Positions 39,065 through 46,563 of a DNA stretch of 49,910 nt are shown piece by piece. Below the pieces are notes generated by a model, which saw only the letters and a program-made list of their open reading frames with translations, had not been told where the DNA came from and made no database searches. Source of the stretch: Rhodothermales bacterium (GTDB lineage Bacteria > Bacteroidota > Rhodothermia > Rhodothermales > JAHQVL01). The DNA is taken from the NCBI GenBank assembly GCA_034439735.1, contig JAWXAX010000024.1:1-49910 (forward strand), given 5' to 3'. Numbering within the stretch: position 1 is the first letter of the stretch; each line of letters opens with the position of its first letter. A program made the translations under genes and the position numbers.

Positions 39065-40015
39065 TCACGCCAGCGCCCGCTTGCAGTAGTCGAACATGCG
39101 CTGGGTCTCGTCGAGGCCGGTGCGCAGCGTGCCGTGTTCAAATTCCAGCATCACCGGGATAGGCCACGCATTATCCCGGATCATCCGGATTAACTCGATG
39201 ATCGGCGCATCGCCCTGGCCGAAGGGGGCGCTGCGGCCCTGGTTTTTCTTGCGGTCGCCCAGGTGGACGTTGCTGATGCGGGCGTGGTGTTTCTCGAGGA
39301 ACGCGAGGCAATCGCCATTGGCGGCCGTGTAGTGGCGCGTGTCGAATGTCGCCATGATGTCCGGAGAATACGAAAACGCCCGGATGAAGCTCTCCTCGTT
39401 GTTAATCGCGTCCGGGTCCGACAGATTGGAGTGGTTGTGGACGGACATGAACAGGTCGTACTTGCTCGGAAACGACGCAAGTCGTTGCGTGGCCTTGAGT
39501 CCCTGCGACCCGATACATCCCCTGGCGCCGAGGATCTTCGCCGCCCGGAACGTTGCGTCGACTTCCTCATCGGTAAAGTCGATAAAGGCATTCTGGTACG
39601 AGACGTCCATGTTCACATAGTAGGTAAAGATCTCCACGCCGGCGGCGTCGAACTCCTTCCGAATCGCCTGATAATACTCGGCCGGCGCGGCCAGGCGCCA
39701 TTCGCGCTGTTTCTGGCGAGCCTCAGCGGGCGTGACGCCGGGCGCCAGGAACCGCGGCTCGCACCAGGTGGCGTGGAGCTCGACCATCCCGAACCCGTTC
39801 TGCACGATCCGCCGGAGCAGTTCGGGCCGGTTCTCGCGGTTCATCAGCAGATCGTGGTAACAGAAGGGCTGGACGCCGAACTGGACGCCGTGGATAAGCG
39901 ACCGGTTCGGTCCGGCCGGCGAGAACCCTCCCGATCCAATTCCGTTCGCCAGACCCGCCAGCGCCGGCACGCCGGCGAGCGCGCGCTTCGTAAATTCTCG
40001 TCGTGTCAGAGCCAT
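39065..40015 (-). CDS. TAT-exported sugar phosphate isomerase/epimerase-like TIM-barrel protein
   Basis: 316 aa from ATG 40015. Twin-arginine leader TRREFTKRALAGVPALAGLANG. Xylose isomerase-like TIM barrel with GVQPFCYHDLLM, GFGMVELHATWCEP, a long helical insert, LFMSVHNHSNLSDPDAINN, IMATFDTRHYTAANGDCLAFLEKHHARISNVHLGDRKKNQG and VMLEFEHGT. It resembles hydroxypyruvate- or inosose-type isomerases, but an exported location argues against phosphorylated substrates. It is the third TIM-barrel isomerase-like gene of the window. Spacing suggests a unit with the cytochrome c gene. Confidence 0.87.
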   Translation of the reverse strand: MALTRREFTKRALAGVPALAGLANGIGSGGFSPAGPNRSLIHGVQFGVQPFCYHDLLMNRENRPELLRRIVQNGFGMVELHATWCEPRFLAPGVTPAEARQKQREWRLAAPAEYYQAIRKEFDAAGVEIFTYYVNMDVSYQNAFIDFTDEEVDATFRAAKILGARGCIGSQGLKATQRLASFPSKYDLFMSVHNHSNLSDPDAINNEESFIRAFSYSPDIMATFDTRHYTAANGDCLAFLEKHHARISNVHLGDRKKNQGRSAPFGQGDAPIIELIRMIRDNAWPIPVMLEFEHGTLRTGLDETQRMFDYCKRALA

Positions 40016-40559
40016 TCGTGTTACCTCTGGATGTCGTGGTCGGCAGGGTAGTGCAGGATTCGAATTCAAGCCGTACGGATAATAAGGCGAACCTACATCC
40101 ATTTCATACCATTCGCCTGCTGGAAGTGTATTTTTGGTGGTATCGGCACACGCTCCACATCAAAGCCCATTGTCATCCCGGCCCCAAAGCCGGGGGCCAG
40201 AGGAATGCGCCATCCGACTGGGCTCCACAATCTGGCTCGTTGTGAACACGGTTACGCAGGGTCTGCCTGTAGCAACGAACGTTCCCTCAACGACACGCCC
40301 CGCTCCTTGGAAACCCCTTCCTCTGGCGCGGAGAAAATTGCCGCCAACGCCTTAAGGGGGCCCCTAAATGGCCGAAACTCCTTTGGCGCGGGACTGTACT
40401 AGCCCAACGTGCGCCGGCCAACCCCACGACCCCCACCCGGCCTCTGCACGTCTGGTACCATCCCCACACAAGCGATCGCTCACACCGTCTTTACCTGGTC
40501 AGGAAAGGCACAAGAGAGGACTGCGTAGTTTGTTTCGTAAGGACCCCCATTCAGGGTAT
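40016..40559. other. 544-bp intergenic region without a supported gene
   Basis: Open frames exist here but show no protein-family pattern, signal or ribosome site. A CCCGGC/GCCGGG hairpin (40177-40182, 40189-40194) within TGTCATCCCGGCC... is an inverted copy of the repeat at 39-64. A GGGGGCCCCT palindrome lies near 40357. Promoters for the flanking divergent genes should be here but are not resolved. Confidence 0.4.
40171..40196. repeat. CGTCATCC-type hairpin repeat
   Basis: GTCATCCCGGCCCCAAAGCCGGGG is the reverse-oriented relative of the element at the left end of the window (CCCCCGGCTTTGACCGGGGGATGAC) and of the metY terminator stem. A dispersed REP-like family is likely. Confidence 0.5.
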
Positions 40560-40934
40560 ATGGAAAGATTGAAGTGCAAGGCCTGTGGTAGTTACAGCAT
40601 GATGCCGATGGAGGTTGCCGTGGACGAGTACAGAGAGTCGGTTCCCGGGGCAGACCAGGAATCCCGATTCTACACCTGTCACGTCTGTGGCGACAACTGG
40701 CTCTCCGTCAAGGAGATCGCCAATGATGGCGTGTGCAAGATTACCTTTGTCCATCAGATGGGTATGGCGCCGGTGCTGAAGCGGGTAGCCCACATGCAAA
40801 ACCATGTGCTGGTTACCGAGACTTCGGTCGGGCTCTGGGAATATTACGTGGACGACTCGGAAATCGAGGAGGCCACGTGGATTGCCAAGCTGACAAGCCG
40901 GCGTAAAGTGCTCAAATCCATCTGCTCCAATTGA
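40560..40934 (+). CDS. Small zinc-ribbon-like protein of unknown function
   Basis: 124 aa from ATG 40560; the frame is open upstream but that part is low in family character. Two Cys pairs, CKACG near residue 6 and CHVCG near residue 37, form a likely zinc ribbon. A hydrophilic C-terminal half follows with WEYYVDDSEIEEATWIAKLTSRRKVLKSICSN. No signal peptide, so cytoplasmic. I do not recognise the family. An AGGG lies only 2 nt before the ATG, so the start is uncertain. Two hairpins that could end transcription follow at once. Confidence 0.65.
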   Translation: MERLKCKACGSYSMMPMEVAVDEYRESVPGADQESRFYTCHVCGDNWLSVKEIANDGVCKITFVHQMGMAPVLKRVAHMQNHVLVTETSVGLWEYYVDDSEIEEATWIAKLTSRRKVLKSICSN

Positions 40935-40943
40935 CCGGCTAAA

Positions 40944-40984
40944 GCGGTTGCGGATTCCATCGTCCGCAACCGCTCGTCGGTTTT
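40944..40984 (+). terminator. Intrinsic terminator after the zinc-ribbon gene
   Basis: A perfect 11-bp stem GCGGTTGCGGA / TCCGCAACCGC with an 8-nt loop, followed by TCGTCGG and TTTT, 10 bp after the stop codon. Confidence 0.7.
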
Positions 40985-40986
40985 GT

Positions 40987-41008
40987 AGGGGCCTCCGGGC
41001 CCCTTTTT
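40987..41008 (+). terminator. Second, GC-rich intrinsic terminator
   Basis: AGGGGCC-TCCG-GGCCCCT forms a 7-bp stem directly followed by TTTT. It stands in tandem with the previous hairpin. Confidence 0.7.
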
Positions 41009-41190
41009 GTTGCCATATGGTTCGCCTATCCTGAGCCCGGAATCCTGAACCCTGAACCCGCAACTCGCAACCGATCCTTCGCAGAATCAACGTGTCAGTC
41101 AATCAGGTCGTGTCCCCACGGCTTATGGGTCGATGCCTCGCGCCGATACCCACGTGAGCACCGTACACATCACCTTCAAGGACGACCACG

Positions 41191-41379
41191 ATGGATAAAC
41201 AGGATCGGGATCTGGAGTCGAATGCGCTGCCTCCTTCGAGCCCGTATCTAAGGCGCGTGATCGCGGATTTTTATCGCGACACCCTCGACGGCTACATGGA
41301 GGCCGGCTATCCCTTCGGCAACACCGTCGACGCCATGCTCATCTGGTTCGAGTTCGGGCTGAAATCCACAAGTAATTGA
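41191..41379 (+). CDS. 62-residue protein of unknown function
   Basis: 62 aa with a good ribosome site (AAGGA, 8 nt before ATG 41191). Sequence features are an acidic, flexible start, then SPYLRRVIADFYRDTLDGYMEAGYPFGNTVDAMLIWFEFG, which looks like two amphipathic helices. No signal peptide or membrane helix. It begins 182 bp after the tandem terminators, so it has its own promoter, and it ends 10 bp from the convergent exonuclease-family gene. Family unknown; its well-formed start and compositional bias make it a likely real gene. Confidence 0.6.
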   Translation: MDKQDRDLESNALPPSSPYLRRVIADFYRDTLDGYMEAGYPFGNTVDAMLIWFEFGLKSTSN

Positions 41380-41389
41380 GGGCAATAGG

Positions 41390-42595
41390 TTACGGCAGAT
41401 ACACCAGCCGGCGCGCCTCCCCGTTGCGCCCCCGGATCAGGTAGATCCCGGAGGGGAGTCCGGCCGGAGCAAAGCTGAATACGTGCCGGCCCGCCGGCAG
41501 CGTCGCGTCGGCAATGACGGCGACTTCGCGGCCGAGCACGTCGTACACGGCAAGCCGCACCGGGCCGGCGACGGACAGGGTGACGGCGATGGATGTCGTG
41601 GCCGAGAAGGGATTCGGGTACGGCGCGTCCAGCGATGCGGTTAGCGCCCGGCCGGCGTGCTCCACGGCCGTGGCCGAGGGGGGCACCAGGCGCGTGGCCA
41701 CGGGGAGATGGTCGGAGGTCGTGTTCTCGTAGAGGATGAACACGGAAGGGAGTTCCGTCACCACCTGTGTCGCCCCGTCCGTGGTCCAGCCAAAGAGTTC
41801 GTCGGTGACGATAAGGTGATCGATCATCGAACCCGTCGCGGTGCAGTTGGCGTTGTCGCAGAACGAGCCCCCGCCGGCCAACTCGATAGGCCGCGATACC
41901 ACCCGGTAGTCGGCCGTGTTTTCGACGAAGTTGGTATACGGCGAGGCCCGGCCGGCCGTGATCGAACCATCCATCTCATCGTTGAAGTCCCCGAGGATCA
42001 CCACGGGCTTCGACGCCAGGCTCGTAAAGTCGATATGGTTCTTGAGTCGACGCGCCGCCTCGACGCGCCGTTCGTAGCTGTCGACATCGGAAAACGCCTT
42101 CATGTGGACGACGATGAAGGTCACGACGACGGTGGTGTCCGGCAGGAGGACGTCCGCTTCGAGCTGGAGGGGAGGGCGGCTGGCGAAGGGCGTCTCGAAG
42201 TCCTCCAGGATATGCCGCACCGAGCGGAGGCGGATCACGCGGGTGTCGTAGATAAACCCGATGCGCTGGGAGACCGAGTTGGTGGCGAGCCGGCCATCGA
42301 AGTTCGGCCCCAGGGCGGAGACCAGGGCCGCGAAGTCGTCCGGGTCTGCGATCTCCTGGACGCCCCAGAGGTCGATCCCCAGGCCGGCGATGACGGCGCG
42401 CACGTTCTCAAGCTGTGTAGCATTGTTAGATGGGCCGTTATTGGAATCGCCAAACCACTCTATATTCCAGGTAGCCACATCCAGGGCGCCGGGGGAGCCG
42501 AGGAGGGGGATGCCCTGGGCGCGGGTGAGCCCCGCCGGCGCGAATACGAGGACCAGCCACAGAGCGTGAAAGCGGGGGAGCCCGGAGCGCGTCAT
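41390..42595 (-). CDS. Secreted endonuclease/exonuclease/phosphatase family protein with C-terminal sorting module
   Basis: 401 aa with a signal peptide (ALWLVLVFAPAGLTRAQ). The DNase I-like metal-dependent domain (about 35-310) shows LDVATWNIEWFG, GVQEIADPDDF, VVHMKAFSD, VVILGDFNDEMDG and TTSDHLPVATR, so all four catalytic blocks are intact. Activity could be extracellular nuclease or phosphodiesterase. A Por-type module closes the protein: SLDAPYPNPFSATTSIAVTL, YDVLGREV, LPSGIYLIRGRNG. The start ATG overlaps the stop codon of the remnant gene upstream as ATGA, so it was originally coupled to that gene. Confidence 0.9.
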   Translation of the reverse strand: MTRSGLPRFHALWLVLVFAPAGLTRAQGIPLLGSPGALDVATWNIEWFGDSNNGPSNNATQLENVRAVIAGLGIDLWGVQEIADPDDFAALVSALGPNFDGRLATNSVSQRIGFIYDTRVIRLRSVRHILEDFETPFASRPPLQLEADVLLPDTTVVVTFIVVHMKAFSDVDSYERRVEAARRLKNHIDFTSLASKPVVILGDFNDEMDGSITAGRASPYTNFVENTADYRVVSRPIELAGGGSFCDNANCTATGSMIDHLIVTDELFGWTTDGATQVVTELPSVFILYENTTSDHLPVATRLVPPSATAVEHAGRALTASLDAPYPNPFSATTSIAVTLSVAGPVRLAVYDVLGREVAVIADATLPAGRHVFSFAPAGLPSGIYLIRGRNGEARRLVYLP

Positions 42596-42934
42596 TCGAA
42601 GTCCGTGTTGAGTTTAAAGCGCGAGATCCGGTTGTTGCCCGTGTCGGCGACGTACACGACGCGGTCGAAGTACGCGACGCCGTTCGGATTGCGGAACTGG
42701 AGGGCGCCGATCCAGTTGCCGTTGGAGGTCCGCCCGTCCGTTCGAAGACGCGTCTGGAAATCAGCTACCGCTTGGTCGTATTCCGTTATTGTACTGCCCG
42801 ATGAACCCGGCATTGGTAACCGTGAGCCCCATGTTGCCCACATCCACCACAACGTCCTCGTACGCCGCGCCTTGCCCGAAAACCGGAATGACGAGGACGA
42901 GACATACGACGCCGGCGACAGCCAGAAAGCGCAT
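42592..42934 (-). pseudogene. Remnant of an exported NHL-repeat protein
   Basis: ATG 42934 opens a clear signal peptide (MRFLAVAGVVCLVLVIPVFGQ) followed by DVVVDVGNMGLTVTNAGFIGQYNN, then a stop after 57 codons at about 42761. In another frame, overlapping from about 42790, the sequence continues with ITEYDQAVADFQTRL and one NHL-type repeat (ALQFRNPNGVAYFDRVVYVADTGNNRISRFKL), ending at 42592. The 343-bp span is one base over a multiple of three. An internal deletion and frame change in a once much longer gene explains both halves. The end overlaps the nuclease-family start by ATGA. Confidence 0.7.
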
Positions 42935-43138
42935 GGTGGGGGACGATCGATGTTTCGGAGGAAAGGCGCGTCGACGCGCGCACAAAAAGGGTAAAATGGT
43001 CGGCCACAATATAGAATGCAGGTAGTCAGAATGCCCGGGTAAATAATTGTTACCAGGAACCATCGTTGTAACCAGACGTGCCCACCACATCCCTGCCCCG
43101 GCGGTTTATCGCGGCCTCATCGCCACCCCACGTCGTCT

Positions 43139-43915
43139 ATGCCCATCGACACCGCGCGTCCTCGCTACGTCCTTCGCTTCCTGTGGATGATGGCCCTTTT
43201 CGGCCCCGCGGCTTGCTCGACGCCGCCGGACACAACCACTGAATCCGGCGCTGAATCCCCCACCGAACAGGCCGTTTATGTAACCGGCCCCCCCGCATTG
43301 CCGGAAGGAAGCGGCAAACTGTACCTGGGCCGCGAGATCGCTCAGATGGGGGATACGCCGGATGTCACGGAGTGGCTCGAGCGACCCGGGCGCGAAGCCG
43401 AGGAGTTTCCCTCCCGCCTCATCCAGGCCCTTGAACTGGCGCCGACGGATGTCGTGGCCGATATCGGCGCCGGCACGGGGTATTTCACCTTTCGGATGGC
43501 CCGCCTCGTCACCGAGGGCAAGGTGTTCGCGGTGGATATCCAGCCGGCCATGCTCGAACATATCCGCAACCGGATGGCCGAAGAAGGGGTGGTCAACATC
43601 GAAACGGTGCCCGGTTCGTTCACCAGCCCCAACCTTCCACCCGCCAGCGTGGACCTCGCGCTGGTCGTCGTCTCCTACCACGAGTTCTCCCACCCCCGCG
43701 AAATGATGCAGAGCATCGTCCGTAGCCTCAAAGTCGGCGGCCGCTTTGTGCTTGTCGAATACCGCGGCGAAGACGCCACCGTGCCCGTTAGCGCCGTCCG
43801 ACGCATGACCGAGGCCCAGGCCGTCAAGGAGATGCGCGCCGTCGGCCTCCGCTGGCGTGAAACCAAAAATATCCTCCCCCAACAACATTTTATGGTGTTC
43901 GAAAAGCCGGATTGA
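43139..43915 (+). CDS. Class I SAM-dependent methyltransferase with lipoprotein signal
   Basis: 258 aa. The N-terminus reads as a lipoprotein leader (VLRFLWMMALFGPAAC, C26) and a Thr/Glu/Pro linker. The remainder is a complete class I methyltransferase: SAM loop VADIGAGTGYFTF, acidic end of strand two in VFAVDIQ, ALVVVSYHEFSHPREMMQSIVRSLKVGGRFVLVEYRGED. SAM is cytoplasmic, so an exported enzyme is puzzling. The leader may instead be an uncleaved inner-membrane anchor, or the true start may lie further in. Closest in look to UbiE/arsenite-type methyltransferases; substrate unknown. Confidence 0.85.
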   Translation: MPIDTARPRYVLRFLWMMALFGPAACSTPPDTTTESGAESPTEQAVYVTGPPALPEGSGKLYLGREIAQMGDTPDVTEWLERPGREAEEFPSRLIQALELAPTDVVADIGAGTGYFTFRMARLVTEGKVFAVDIQPAMLEHIRNRMAEEGVVNIETVPGSFTSPNLPPASVDLALVVVSYHEFSHPREMMQSIVRSLKVGGRFVLVEYRGEDATVPVSAVRRMTEAQAVKEMRAVGLRWRETKNILPQQHFMVFEKPD

Positions 43916-44191
43916 TTCACCCCAACCCGGTAAACGCGCCCGAGATTTTAAAACGATAGGAACATGTTTCAATACTCGCTGTAAATTCACACGGTCCGGC
44001 AAAGCGGCACATCACATCGACCTTTCAGCTCGATCGCCTCGAAGGACCGTAAATCGCTATTTTTCTGACCATCAGTATCGACTTGTAACGCTTCTGGAAG
44101 CTTCGGGAAAAGGGTTGTTTGGGATTTTTCTGTGAACGTATATTTCGACCCCTTAGTGATTCCTCGGCCAGGAAGCGTTGCACCCAGGATT

Positions 44192-44689
44192 ATGAAAAAT
44201 CTAATTCCCGATGCGCCTGTCGCATCCGTAGAGGGCCGGCTGTGTTCCTTCCTTACCGATTTCCACAATACGGCGCCGAATGACCCCTCTTCCCAATCGG
44301 GTTCGCTTCAACGGCCCTCCTTGCTCATCGTCGAAGCGAATGAGGAAGCATCCGAGTTGCTGGAACTGTTTCTGTCACCCTGGTACGACCTGACGGTTGT
44401 CCACCGGCACGACTTCGTCGCCCGTTACGCCCGGGAACGGGCTTACCAGCTCGTGTTCATGGGCATCGATGAAGGAGAAGAACAGCCGGCGCTTGATGCG
44501 CTCGTCCAGCTCCGAATGGTCCGCGTAGACCGTCCCCCGGTGGTCGCCTCCGTGGGATACATCGATGCGGAAGTGGAGCGCTGCCTATCCCGGGCCGGCT
44601 TCGATGGCTTCATCAAACGCACCTTCACCGTGCGGAGCCTCTGCTCGATGCTGGAACGCGTACTCCTTCGAGAATCGGCTTTCGCCTGA
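44192..44689 (+). CDS. Receiver-like domain protein lacking the phospho-acceptor
   Basis: 165 aa from ATG 44192, with AGGA 4 nt before it; a GTG at 44132 is an alternative. About 45 N-terminal residues precede a CheY-like fold: LLIVEANEEASELLELFL, YQLVFMGIDEGEEQ, PPVVASVGYID and AGFDGFIKRTFTVRSLCSML. The usual acidic pair after strand 1 is EA instead of DD, the phospho-Asp position after strand 3 is Gly (FMGID), and the K-P pair near the end is replaced by R-T. The protein should therefore not be switched by phosphorylation. Role unknown. It stops 16 bp from the convergent glpD. Confidence 0.7.
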   Translation: MKNLIPDAPVASVEGRLCSFLTDFHNTAPNDPSSQSGSLQRPSLLIVEANEEASELLELFLSPWYDLTVVHRHDFVARYARERAYQLVFMGIDEGEEQPALDALVQLRMVRVDRPPVVASVGYIDAEVERCLSRAGFDGFIKRTFTVRSLCSMLERVLLRESAFA

Positions 44690-44705
44690 GGATTATCCGC
44701 CGGTA

Positions 44706-46274
44706 TCACAGGGTGGGAGGAAGAAGATATCCTTCGGCAAGCGCTCGATACGCGCGGACCTGCTCGGCTGCCCAGGCCGGGTCCCGTCCCAGTGCCTCGG
44801 CCAGCAACAGGGCCGCCTCCGGCGCCGCCTCGATGCTAGCGCGGGCGTCTAACAACAGGGCCCGGGTCCGTCGCGAAAGCACATCTTCCACCGTCCGCGC
44901 CATCTCATGGCGCGCCGCCCAGATCACTTCGCCCTTGAAATAGGGGAGGCGAGGGTGCAGCTTTTCGCCCCAGCCGGCTCGCTCGCGGCAGGTCGACCGC
45001 ACAGACGGCGCATCCGCTCCGTACGGCGCCAGCGCACCGAACTGTTCAGCATACTCGTGCCATCCGTGTAACCGCAGCGAACGCGTCTCGGAAGGCCGGT
45101 CCTCGAGGCCGGCGACAACGGCGGCGTGATCTACGGTGTCCTCGGCCATCTTCCGGTAGGTCGTCCATTTACCGCCGGTGATCGTCACGAGGCCGCTCCG
45201 GGAGATCTGCAGGGTGTGGTCGCGGGAGATCTCGGAAGTGACGTCGGCCTCGGTGGAACGAACGAGCGGGCGCAGGCCAGCAAAACAGCTCAATACGTCC
45301 GACGCCTCGGCGTCCTTTGTCAGGTACCGCTGCGCGTGTTCGAGCAGAAACGCCAGCTCGTGCTCCAGCGGACGCGGCTCGAGGGTCGCCTGATCGACAG
45401 GTGTATCGGTCGTGCCGATCACCGTGCGCTCGTACCAGGGAATGGCGAACAACACGCGGCCGTCGTCCGTGTGCGGCACCATGATGGCGCTGTCGCCCGG
45501 CAGAAAGGAGCGGTCCAACACGATATGAATTCCCTGGCTGGGCTGGATGAGCGGGGGCAGCGCCGCGTCGTCCATGTGGCGGAGTGCATCGCTGAAGACG
45601 CCCGTCGCGTTGATCACGGCGCGGGCCAGGATCTCACGTTCGACGCCGGACTCGAGATCGCGCACGCGGATGCCCCGTACCTGGTCGTGCTGGCGCACCA
45701 ATCCCGTCACCTGGACATAATTGACCACCGCCGCCCCGAGGTTGATGGCCGTCTGCGCCATGTTGATCGCCAGCCGGGCGTCGTCGAACTGTCCATCGTA
45801 ATAGACCGTGCCCCCCCGAAGCCCGGCCGGCTCGATGGTCGGGATCCGTTCGATCGTTTCTTCGCGCGATAGGTGCCTGGACGGACCAAAGCCCTCCTTC
45901 CCGGCCAGCATGTCGTAGATCTTCAGGCCGATCCCGTAAAACGGGCCTTCCCACCAATCGTAATTCGGGACCACAAACGGGAGATTGTGCACCAGATGCG
46001 GGGCGTTTCGCAGCAGCCGGCCCCGCTCGCGCAGCGCCTCCACCACCAGCGAAACGTTGCCCTGCTGCAGATACCGGACGCCGCCGTGCACCAGCTTCGT
46101 GCTCCGGCTAGAAGTCCCCCGGGCGAAATCCGACTGCTCCACGAGCAACACCGCGTAGCCCCTTGCCGCGGCTTCGATGGCGGTCCCGAGCCCCGTTGCT
46201 CCACCGCCTACGATGATCAGGTCCCACGCTTCAGAGGCATCCTCAAGTCGGCTGATCTGGTCACTACGGTTCAT
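44706..46274 (-). CDS. glpD: Aerobic glycerol-3-phosphate dehydrogenase
   Basis: 522 aa. FAD-dependent, membrane-associated oxidation of glycerol-3-phosphate to DHAP with electrons to quinone. FAD-binding start WDLIIVGGGATGLGTAIEAAARGYAVLLVEQSDFARGTSSRSTKLVHGGVRYL; then HLVHNLPFVVPNY, GTVYYDGQFDDARLAINMAQTA, ARAVINATGVFSDAL, IPWYERTVIGTTDTPVD, FAGLRPLVRS and ITGGKWTTYRKMAEDTVD. The C-terminal GlpD domain has EVIWAARHEMARTVEDVLSRRTRALLLD. Stand-alone gene; no glpK or glpF nearby. Its product, DHAP, is also an expected end product of the proposed apulose route. Confidence 0.96.
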   Translation of the reverse strand: MNRSDQISRLEDASEAWDLIIVGGGATGLGTAIEAAARGYAVLLVEQSDFARGTSSRSTKLVHGGVRYLQQGNVSLVVEALRERGRLLRNAPHLVHNLPFVVPNYDWWEGPFYGIGLKIYDMLAGKEGFGPSRHLSREETIERIPTIEPAGLRGGTVYYDGQFDDARLAINMAQTAINLGAAVVNYVQVTGLVRQHDQVRGIRVRDLESGVEREILARAVINATGVFSDALRHMDDAALPPLIQPSQGIHIVLDRSFLPGDSAIMVPHTDDGRVLFAIPWYERTVIGTTDTPVDQATLEPRPLEHELAFLLEHAQRYLTKDAEASDVLSCFAGLRPLVRSTEADVTSEISRDHTLQISRSGLVTITGGKWTTYRKMAEDTVDHAAVVAGLEDRPSETRSLRLHGWHEYAEQFGALAPYGADAPSVRSTCRERAGWGEKLHPRLPYFKGEVIWAARHEMARTVEDVLSRRTRALLLDARASIEAAPEAALLLAEALGRDPAWAAEQVRAYRALAEGYLLPPTL

Positions 46275-46472
46275 GGCGTGGCGCGGTTTGGGTCAAAAGC
46301 ACCGGATTATACGGTCGGGAAGGCTCGAAAACCAGGGAATACGCACGGACGAATTGCCAGCGAATGGCCGTTATTTAACAACCTTTACATTTTCCCACCC
46401 TACTTTTGATCGGTTTACCCCTTTTTTAACGGATGTTGCGCGTGGCTTGTAGGGATGCACGATGTGTCTTGG

Positions 46473-46494
46473 GAGACACGATGTATCGTGTCTC
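46473..46494. repeat. GAGACACGAT palindrome upstream of the DUF5916 gene
   Basis: GAGACACGAT-GT-ATCGTGTCTC, a 10-bp perfect inverted repeat, with a diverged extra copy (GATGTGTCTTGGGAGACAC) just before. It shares the GAGAC...GTCTC frame with the palindrome at 2491. Confidence 0.5.
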
Positions 46495-46563
46495 TACGGA
46501 TGGTGTTTCTGCCGGGCTTCGATCATCCATGTGTAACGTCACTTTTTGATCTGGAAAATACCT

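Noticed and set aside
40134-40559. Small genes in the gap before the zinc-ribbon gene
   Set aside because: The open frames are composed of GC-rich spacer, lack ribosome sites and show no protein-like pattern.
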